A stretch of DNA of 28,593 bases, taken from assembly GCA_030844565.1 (NCBI GenBank), contig JAUUNK010000047.1, positions 1 through 28,593 of the forward strand, written 5' to 3'. Below the pieces are notes generated by a model. That model did not search any database, was not told the DNA's origin, and saw nothing but the letters and a program-made list of their open reading frames with translations. The translations under genes and the position numbers were made by a program. This stretch comes from Bacteroides ovatus (GTDB lineage Bacteria > Bacteroidota > Bacteroidia > Bacteroidales > Bacteroidaceae). Below are positions 23,401 to 28,593 of the stretch, in pieces; within the stretch, counting starts at the first letter, position 1; the number at the start of each line of letters is the position of its first letter.

Positions 23401-23521
23401 ACAGGCTATCATCGACTTCCACGGACAATATGTAGAAAAGGAATGCACTTCGAACGCGATGATAGAGCAATGGGAAGGTTATGCAGATAAAGCAATAGAG
23501 TTAAGTAACAAGAAATACTAA
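20468..23521 (+). CDS. Tubulin-like (Tubulin_2 type) GTP-binding protein
   Basis: The 1017-residue cytosolic protein has the tubulin/FtsZ nucleotide-binding plan in its first ~300 residues: ILVGLGGTGGKVLKAFRK (7-24), a middle loop VGAAAGQKRRAG, the tubulin signature GLAGGTGSGSIID (160-172), and the helix NGYAALLELNAL typical of the Tubulin_2 family. The remaining ~700 residues are mostly helical and charged with coiled-coil stretches and no second recognisable enzyme. It is two to three times longer than FtsZ. A canonical T7-loop acidic pair is not obvious, so polymerisation with GTP hydrolysis is not assured. The operon context with membrane and secreted proteins suggests a scaffold for an envelope apparatus. 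The function is unknown. Confidence 0.85.
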   Translation: MENVNHILVGLGGTGGKVLKAFRKRIFQDYPNQEERDKLPIGYVYVDSTREMMGLGDPSFRVMGQDASFTESEFVNIKKVDLNAISASLSSYPSLKGIVPSLAIVKSLGSVGAAAGQKRRAGRILFAVSSGLYLSTLKSQYAKTKKISGVDVLNIHIFTGLAGGTGSGSIIDVISQTRMAYPHANIMVYAMVPELDIPEGCEAGRYHQNGYAALLELNALQALRFKPFDVSCQDERVDFGGREHEILGVADGVMLYSNVNENGMVIDSHKELPILLSDFLYLRIFLNKMPEITMFLQAYSYENIVSHRLEYDEMNRGRDPIPARSKAFSSFGIKRIIYPERRIEEHITYTVGQHLLLQFKYNNWIDGLGYQNSAPKKDYNDLFLTDANKKNWCLDDSHLLLNEKILKDDKFVPIEQYWNDVVTGNAEDAKKSSTPLQELEDICNDYFNTRFRKNGVAKFYEDKEKVVKEHSLEIIFRIESFLYQQWREGNLSLYDLLSICEVLQAFIADKKNEIDNLIKTKQEEIQQYNEDRSCNIEDWSHLKIWERMVGIGARRYQDHQEILKDWYIARTQEYALVFASKLLSRLKEDMAKLSGEVVTFVDIFNKALEETERQIAERTKRNKGLEDLTNAIIEISEEDKVLGFERELVENQILQNQLSSDIRNAILPREYAKLAFTSFAELNNAIDMGMIMDAFDFTLSAKIVENHRNFRENDPVLGMNVLQQLQKVLSTDDDLKHFADTIVKQSGVYLKLNRTELGREIRNNPNPIAHPESINRKTVLVSIPSSEKNESLKRFAKKFEDALRAAFPTNTEGATLEIYNKSERTDEITIATITYCFPIRCLEWLPKLEKKYFNMIHNPNAQAANDAKVMLHAEGDGSQYPSLTVAPDMKPEEYIPYLYIAGVLGLVKFGQDEREEEGWGLETKNKFGRAKMTLIAEKFTDIVDSAAFTDDIRDSIRQIVENVLKDPETTKTERQKREQAIIDFHGQYVEKECTSNAMIEQWEGYADKAIELSNKKY

Positions 23522-23528
23522 AAAGATT

Positions 23529-24425
23529 ATGGCAAGAGATAAAGAGCAAGGGAGAATCCGTTACGGTATCTGCCTCAACGATGAAGACGGTTGCGAAATG
23601 AGCAAACCGGTTGATAAGAAAAAAGGTAAACCAGTGCAGCAAGTGCGGGGTTCGCGTCCCTTTGTTTGCAGCAAGTGTGGAGAAGAATTGAAAGAAGTTC
23701 CCGCTCCCAAGACTACGAACTGGGGAATGATAGGTGGGATTGTTGCAGCCGTAATGGTGCTGGGCGCAGGCGGTACTTTCTTTGCTTTGAGAGATAACCC
23801 TTCCCAGCCTTCAGTTGGAGAGGGTCCGGAAGAGGAAACTTCTACCCCCGTCAACGATGCGGCAGGAGAAGGTGAAATAAAATCCACCGCCGTCTTAGCC
23901 GAAAGTCTCACTTTCATGGAGAAAGACATGAACCTTGAAGTAGGTCAGGAGAAGCAACTCAGCGTTGACTGCAACCCCGGTAACACCAATGAAGATATAA
24001 TATGGAGTTCTTCCGACGAGACGATAGCTACCGTTAGTCCTGGTGGAATTGTTACAGGAGTGGGAGGCGGAGAAGCTACCATTACGGCAAAAGGCGCCAT
24101 GTCCAGTGTCAGCACCTCTATCGTAGTCAACGTGAAAGGCGGAAACAAAGGCGGAGAAGCTGCCGTAGGAGGAACCACCGGTGTGGTAACCAAAGATTTG
24201 GGCTACGCTATCTGGACCGGTAAGATGAAGAACGGCAAGCCTCACGATGTGCAAGGAACTTTGAAGTTCACGAAACAACATGTTATCGACTCGCGCGACG
24301 ACAGTAAGCGCACGGCAAGTCCCGGTGAAAAGGTTATCGGGACATTCGAAGACGGGCATCTCACACAAGGAAAATGGTATAAGTTAGATGGAAATGTAGA
24401 GTCTATCATTTTAGGGGGACTTTAA
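23529..24425 (+). CDS. Zinc-ribbon / TM / BIG2 / MORN-like membrane protein
   Basis: The 298-residue protein has four Cys in the N-terminal cytosolic part (ICLNDEDGCEM and FVCSKCGEEL), likely a zinc ribbon. A TM helix follows near 65-87 (MIGGIVAAVMVLGAGGTFFA), then an acidic Pro/Glu linker. A bacterial Ig-like group 2 domain (~120-203) includes GQEKQLSVDCNPGNTNEDII, WSSSDETIATV and GVGGGEATITAKG. The C-terminus (~218-298) resembles MORN-type strands (YAIWTGKMKNGKPHDVQGTL, IGTFEDGHLTQGKWY). It starts 7 bases after the tubulin-like gene, and its stop overlaps the next ATG by one base. This looks like a bridge between the cytosolic scaffold and the periplasm. Confidence 0.75.
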   Translation: MARDKEQGRIRYGICLNDEDGCEMSKPVDKKKGKPVQQVRGSRPFVCSKCGEELKEVPAPKTTNWGMIGGIVAAVMVLGAGGTFFALRDNPSQPSVGEGPEEETSTPVNDAAGEGEIKSTAVLAESLTFMEKDMNLEVGQEKQLSVDCNPGNTNEDIIWSSSDETIATVSPGGIVTGVGGGEATITAKGAMSSVSTSIVVNVKGGNKGGEAAVGGTTGVVTKDLGYAIWTGKMKNGKPHDVQGTLKFTKQHVIDSRDDSKRTASPGEKVIGTFEDGHLTQGKWYKLDGNVESIILGGL

Positions 24426-25423
24426 TGAGAACTTCTTTAGCGGTAGTCATCTGTTTCTGCCTTCTTCTCTCGCAGAGGGTGGAGGGGCAGAACAAAAAGT
24501 TTGAAAGTAAGAAGCTGCAAACGGCAGCTTCTCTACTTTCGAAAGAGATGCCTTATGCGCCGGCTGTCTACCAGTTCGTGGAGAACTACCTCAGCCAGTT
24601 GCTTCAACTGGGCACCTCTGAAAGGGAATGGCGGATGAAAGCAGACGATGTGATGATTGAAAGAGGTGGATTGGACCGCCTGCATTTGGTGAACGATGAA
24701 ACTTCTCTTGCTATGCGGGAAAAAGATAATCGGTATACGGTCAACCTTTCCAACGGCACTACCCTCTTGATTCAGCTTTCTTTCCCGATGTCCTATCAGT
24801 TGATTGCCCAAAAGAAATTGAAAGACCTGGAAGGAGACTTTATCAAAGAGCTTTCCGGCTATCCGGTGCACGAGGCGAAAGCACCCCTACCAGTGAAAAA
24901 GCAAGATATGACAAAGACAGCTCCTCACTTGTATATGAAGAAAGGGCAGGAGTATTATCTCGAAGCTATCAACAATAACTTGTACTATGTGGAGAAGAAA
25001 GGCAAGTTCAGTCTTGCCTATGACCCCGGATACATTGCCGAGAGCATCTGTAACATGCTAATATCCGAAGATACTCCTTGCGAAGTGACGCTCAAACTGG
25101 CGGTACGGCAATACGGTTTCAAGACTGACGAACTGAACATCACTCTCCGCCAATGGATTGAATATTGTAAGAGCAAGGGATGCAATCTCTATGTGGGCAT
25201 AGAGAAGATGGATACCGCCAGCCTCAAAGCATGCGTGTTTGCGGTAAACGATTTGTTTAAGTACAACCATGTGATGAACATTGAAGTCCCTTATTCCCTG
25301 CTCAACGTACGTAAGGGAGAAGCGGAGGCGAGTGTCACCATCTTTATCCCCACGCACAACATATTGTCCCTATTTGAAGAATTGAACCTGAATACAAAAA
25401 AAACAATAAAGAAAGACCGATGA
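24425..25423 (+). CDS. Secreted protein of unknown function
   Basis: The 332-residue protein has a Sec signal peptide (~1-21, MRTSLAVVICFCLLLSQRVEG) and a mixed alpha/beta mature part without familiar motifs. Notable blocks are MREKDNRYTVNLSNGTTLLI, TPCEVTLKLAVRQYGFK and AEASVTIFIPTHNILSLFEE. It shares a TAATG junction with the previous gene and an ATGA junction with the next, so translation is coupled through the operon. Probably periplasmic or surface located. I do not recognise the family. Confidence 0.7.
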   Translation: MRTSLAVVICFCLLLSQRVEGQNKKFESKKLQTAASLLSKEMPYAPAVYQFVENYLSQLLQLGTSEREWRMKADDVMIERGGLDRLHLVNDETSLAMREKDNRYTVNLSNGTTLLIQLSFPMSYQLIAQKKLKDLEGDFIKELSGYPVHEAKAPLPVKKQDMTKTAPHLYMKKGQEYYLEAINNNLYYVEKKGKFSLAYDPGYIAESICNMLISEDTPCEVTLKLAVRQYGFKTDELNITLRQWIEYCKSKGCNLYVGIEKMDTASLKACVFAVNDLFKYNHVMNIEVPYSLLNVRKGEAEASVTIFIPTHNILSLFEELNLNTKKTIKKDR

Positions 25424-26187
25424 GAAAGGTACTATTATTTCTGGCAATCAGTTGTTTCGGCATCTCCCTTTGGGGACAAAGTTCCTCTGCCGACACCAAG
25501 AAGGTGATAAATAAGATTAAGAAATCGCAGTCCTATCTGTCTGCCGAAGCTACCATGCCCACGGAGGAGGATGCTATCAAAACAGCCAACGAGCTGCTGG
25601 TGAACGAAATAAACGAATGGGTCAAATCGAAACGCAACAGCGAGACGGTACAACAGATTGTGTTGCAGGACATCAGCTCGTGTACGGAGAAGATGAATAT
25701 GAAGCGTGGCACCAATGTCCGTGCATTTGTGTACGTGAAGAAGAGCGACATTGTGCTGATTCGCGGAGAAGGGCAAATCGTATTGAGCGATAATGAGAAG
25801 GGAGCCGACCTGCAAGCTTTGTCGGAGATTACCGAGCCGATGAAGATAGAGAAAGAGACGCCTGCATCCAAAAAAGAAAAGGCAGTTTCCACAGTAGAGA
25901 AGGTAGGAAGTAGTGAAAGTTCCCTGCAAGCCATCTTGGCGGCAGGTACAATGACTGAGATGAAAAAAGTATTTGCCGATTTAAAGGCAAAGGGAGCGAT
26001 AAAGTATGGCTCATACCCCTCAGACGCATTGCCGCCCAATTATTATCTGCTCTTCTACACGCGCACCGGAGAAGTGAAAGGCGTGTTAGCAGCAGATGGA
26101 GAAACGTTCAGAGATGTGAGCACGCAACAAGAAGTGAAGCTGAGCAATTTTAGTGGCTGCGGCGCTTATTGGTTTGAATTAAAATAA
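25420..26187 (+). CDS. Secreted protein, LPP20/FlgT-like N-domain
   Basis: The 255-residue protein has a signal peptide ending near ISLWGQ (residue ~20). A domain with the EEDAIKTANELLVNEINEWV and VRAFVYVKKSDIVLIRGEG pattern resembles LPP20/FlgT-type envelope proteins. A Lys/Glu linker (~145-165) leads to a C-terminal domain with SLQAILAAGTMTEMKKVFAD and YYLLFYTRTGEVKGVLAADG. There is no lipobox. It overlaps its upstream neighbour by four bases and precedes the next gene by 11, firmly in the operon. The resemblance is by pattern only. Confidence 0.6.
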   Translation: MRKVLLFLAISCFGISLWGQSSSADTKKVINKIKKSQSYLSAEATMPTEEDAIKTANELLVNEINEWVKSKRNSETVQQIVLQDISSCTEKMNMKRGTNVRAFVYVKKSDIVLIRGEGQIVLSDNEKGADLQALSEITEPMKIEKETPASKKEKAVSTVEKVGSSESSLQAILAAGTMTEMKKVFADLKAKGAIKYGSYPSDALPPNYYLLFYTRTGEVKGVLAADGETFRDVSTQQEVKLSNFSGCGAYWFELK

Positions 26188-26198
26188 ATTTGTGAGAT

Positions 26199-27194
26199 AT
26201 GAGAAAGATATATTTAGTTCTATTTTTCCTTTGTTTTGGAAACTTATGGATGGTGGTGGCGCAGGAAAATAGGGTGCAACTGGTGGTGCAGGACGGAATC
26301 GAAGGTGCGATAAAAAGTAAGATTGAAAGTGTTTCCACCGCCTTGTTAACAGAGATAAACTCTGCTTTCAACCAGAACCGCAGCTTGAACACAGCCAACC
26401 TTGATATGACGCAGGAAGCCCGGGAGGGATTGGCTGCTTTGTGGGAAAATGTACACTTTTATTGTGACGATTCCGAAGTGGTACAATCCTGCCTGCATGC
26501 AGGGGGTGGTTATCAGGTGAGGCAGATACCCTTGATGCTGCGTCCCGATGGCAAAGCGGCCATGGCGGATGATGAGTACCAGGAAGCCGTAATCAACTTT
26601 GATGCCGGTGGAAAGATTACTCGCTTCAACCTCACTATCGGCACCAACCTCTATCAGAATGTGATGAAGAGGGGAACCACCGTGCAGGAAGTGGGTATCC
26701 GCCAGCAGATATTATCATACGTAGAACATTTCCGTACTGCCTACAACGAAAAGGACTTGCCTTTTCTAGATAAGATATTCAGCGACGATGCATTAATTAT
26801 TACCGGTTCGGTGACTACCGTGAAGAAGACGGACGGTTCAGGTATCTCCTACAACAAAGTGAGCTATCGCAAACAAAGCAAGCAGGAATACTTGACACGC
26901 CTCAAACGCAGTTTTGCTGCTAATAAGTACATCAGCGTGCGGTTCGATGATATTAAGGTAGTGAAACATCCCACCAAAGAAGGCTTCTATGGCGTGACTG
27001 TCCACCAGTTATACTCCAATAGCAGTGGTTATAGTGATGATGGCTATCTATTCCTGCTTTGGGACTTCCGCAAACCGGATAGCGTACAGATTCATGTACG
27101 TACCTGGCAGCCGCGCTTCCTCAACAACGCTAAGACGGAGGAATTGCCTAAAGAAGATATTTTCACAGTGGGCGACTTTGAAATAGAATTATAA
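26199..27194 (+). CDS. Secreted protein with C-terminal NTF2/SnoaL-like domain
   Basis: The 331-residue protein has a signal peptide (MRKIYLVLFFLCFGNLWMVV-AQ). The N-terminal domain (~25-165) ends with INFDAGGKITRFNLTIG. The C-terminal domain (~168-315) has the NTF2-like start YVEHFRTAYNEKDLPFLDKI followed by FSDDALIITG, a central VRFDDIKVVKHPTKEGFYGV and final strands YLFLLWDFRKPDSVQIHVRT. NTF2-like cones bind small ligands or act as assembly modules. No catalytic residues are evident. It sits in the tubulin-like operon with short spacing on both sides. Confidence 0.65.
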   Translation: MRKIYLVLFFLCFGNLWMVVAQENRVQLVVQDGIEGAIKSKIESVSTALLTEINSAFNQNRSLNTANLDMTQEAREGLAALWENVHFYCDDSEVVQSCLHAGGGYQVRQIPLMLRPDGKAAMADDEYQEAVINFDAGGKITRFNLTIGTNLYQNVMKRGTTVQEVGIRQQILSYVEHFRTAYNEKDLPFLDKIFSDDALIITGSVTTVKKTDGSGISYNKVSYRKQSKQEYLTRLKRSFAANKYISVRFDDIKVVKHPTKEGFYGVTVHQLYSNSSGYSDDGYLFLLWDFRKPDSVQIHVRTWQPRFLNNAKTEELPKEDIFTVGDFEIEL

Positions 27195-27220
27195 ATGCAT
27201 CAAGATATACTTATAGAAAT

Positions 27221-28593
27221 ATGAAAACGAAGCTCTTCTCTATTACTTTGCTAGTGTTATGCACCTTCTTTGCCGGAAAAGCAAAGGCGCAGAACAACCT
27301 GATTGTCTACACCGAGCCTCAAGAGGCGAAGGATGTGACGGTGGGACCCAAAGAAGCAAAGATTATTATTATAACGCCCAACAAAGAAGTCTCCGTGTCT
27401 CATACCATGGGACATGAAAAAGGTGTGTTGGCGGGGCGTGAGAAAACGGGTGAATACCGCTTCGAACTCACCCATCCTTTTAGCGAAGATGAACAGGAAG
27501 ACGGGTTCTCCAAAACTACCCTCACCGTCTCTACGCCACAGGGAAGCAAGACATCGCAGTTGACCTTGAAGCCCGGTAAGTGTTATATCGGTCGTTTTGA
27601 AATTCCCTTGAGTTTCTCATACGTAGACGAGAGTAACCTCAAGGGTGTATATGCCGAAGAAAACCGTGCCAAAGTCTCTTTCTTTTCAGACATAGACGAC
27701 CTGACGATTAAGTTCAACGGTAAAACGGTGATTTCTGACGGAAAGCCGCTTGCGTCTTCGCTCGAATATGTGCAGCCTAATGTCAACAAAGACAAAGAAC
27801 ATGACGGGCAATGGACCTACGATCTTATTTTCGATACATCCAACCCTGCCGCCCAGAGCTCCACCTTCAAGAACCCTACGTTCACCGTGAAGAGCTCTTT
27901 TCCTGACGAACTCAACATACAGTTGAAAGAAGGCAGCCAACTCACTGTGAAACGGATGTATAAGTTCCGCATCCTCTTGCAATTGGTGGAAACTGTGATT
28001 CAAGAAAAGGAAGTATTTGTTTCGGACTACGCCCAGTTCCTGGCTAATGCGGAAGAATCGGAAAAGAATCTGAAGTTCGCTGCCGCAAAAGGATTCTATC
28101 AACAAGCGATGGATGCTGCCGATAGGGATCAAACAGTGACTGAAGGAGCCAAAGAGACCTTAACCAAGAAGATAGCGGAGATGGAAGAGTGCGATAAATA
28201 CCTCAAACAAGGAACCCGTGCCATGCTCTACATCAAAGACCTGCGTGCTAAAGGGGAAAATGCAGCCATGACTGAGGTGGAAGAAGCCTTCAGGCAAGCT
28301 TTGATTTGCTACAGTAATCTGGATAATCTACACCCTTCTCCCGTATACAAAAACATGATTAATAAAATAGAGAAGACATTGGAGGGATTCAACTTCTTTA
28401 TTGTCGAAGGTAGCGTGCGCGACCGGAAGGATAACACCAAGTTGATAGGCGGAGTGGAGATTTACGGTGTCTATTCTTCCACTTTCACAGATGATATGGA
28501 GAAGAAAGCACGAGGAATCCTGCTAGGTAGAGTGGGTGCTGATGGCAAGTTTAGAATAAAAGTAGAAAAGGGCAAATATAATGGGTTGTTATT
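27221..28593 (+). CDS. Large secreted protein, partial at right edge
   Basis: An open frame starts at ATG 27221 (26 bases after the previous stop) and remains open to the window end, giving 457 residues so far. A signal peptide (~1-24, ending GKAKAQ) is followed by strand-rich modules (NLIVYTEPQEAKDVTVGP, SQLTLKPGKCYIGRFEIPL). A helical TPR-like part follows (~265-385, KNLKFAAAKGFYQQAMDAAD and FRQALICYSNLDNLHPSPVY). From ~390 there is a carboxypeptidase-regulatory-like start (FIVEGSVRDRKDNTKLIGGV ... GRVGADGKFRIKVEKGKY). It is part of the tubulin-like operon. Full length and any anchor are outside the window. Confidence 0.7.
   Translation, partial: MKTKLFSITLLVLCTFFAGKAKAQNNLIVYTEPQEAKDVTVGPKEAKIIIITPNKEVSVSHTMGHEKGVLAGREKTGEYRFELTHPFSEDEQEDGFSKTTLTVSTPQGSKTSQLTLKPGKCYIGRFEIPLSFSYVDESNLKGVYAEENRAKVSFFSDIDDLTIKFNGKTVISDGKPLASSLEYVQPNVNKDKEHDGQWTYDLIFDTSNPAAQSSTFKNPTFTVKSSFPDELNIQLKEGSQLTVKRMYKFRILLQLVETVIQEKEVFVSDYAQFLANAEESEKNLKFAAAKGFYQQAMDAADRDQTVTEGAKETLTKKIAEMEECDKYLKQGTRAMLYIKDLRAKGENAAMTEVEEAFRQALICYSNLDNLHPSPVYKNMINKIEKTLEGFNFFIVEGSVRDRKDNTKLIGGVEIYGVYSSTFTDDMEKKARGILLGRVGADGKFRIKVEKGKYNGLL

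Overview
The window looks like a chromosomal segment of a Bacteroides-type bacterium (order Bacteroidales). The basis is the repeated -7 promoter element TAnnTTTG, lipoproteins and Sec-secreted proteins of families typical of the group (DUF4252, head-GIN/DUF2807, 6-bladed propeller, TPR regulator), a viroplasmin-type RNase H, and a cobalamin riboswitch ahead of a TonB-box protein. The species cannot be fixed from sequence alone.

Region 1 (1-5302) is accessory and rearranged. A 121-aa membrane protein is followed by a ~170-bp segment that recurs almost exactly at 4693-4862. Between the copies lie a cobalamin riboswitch driving only the first 73 codons of a TonB-dependent receptor-like gene, then two AT-rich genes in tandem. 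Both products start with a related leader (MKT...YK...SHTIQP). The first (1493-3142) carries four DUF2934-like helical repeats around a domain that matches CD38/ADP-ribosyl cyclase by motif and spacing. The second (3157-4587) looks like a phosphoribosyltransferase-fold protein. I read the pair as effector/cargo-type proteins acting on nucleotides. The repeat is the 3' end of a broken Bacteroides lipoprotein gene, whose remainder is at 4719-5302 on the minus strand.

Region 2 (5361-18397) is mostly ordinary. It holds a 6-bladed propeller protein and a TPR/HTH lipoprotein regulator (minus strand), an MsbA-type ABC exporter, RNase H (minus), a nitroreductase, a DUF1016 PD-(D/E)XK protein, shikimate kinase, biosynthetic arginine decarboxylase and acetylglutamate kinase. 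It ends with an ECF sigma operon (sigma, anti-sigma-like membrane protein, DUF4252 protein). A head-GIN lipoprotein (18603-19331, minus) has an upstream element very like the sigma operon's own promoter, suggesting one regulon. A five-copy 22-bp tandem repeat lies before aroK, and a 27-bp palindrome lies inside the DUF1016 gene.

Region 3 (19332-28593) is the other candidate system. After a ~480-bp leader with several hairpins comes a tightly packed seven-gene operon that runs off the right edge: a three-helix membrane protein with an Arg/Ser tail, a 1017-aa bacterial tubulin-like protein (Tubulin_2 type), a zinc-ribbon/TM/BIG2/MORN-like protein, and four Sec-secreted proteins (unknown, LPP20/FlgT-like, NTF2-like, and a large partial one ending in a carboxypeptidase-regulatory-like domain). 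The layout suggests a cytosolic GTP-binding filament or scaffold coupled through membrane adaptors to envelope proteins. The function is unknown to me.
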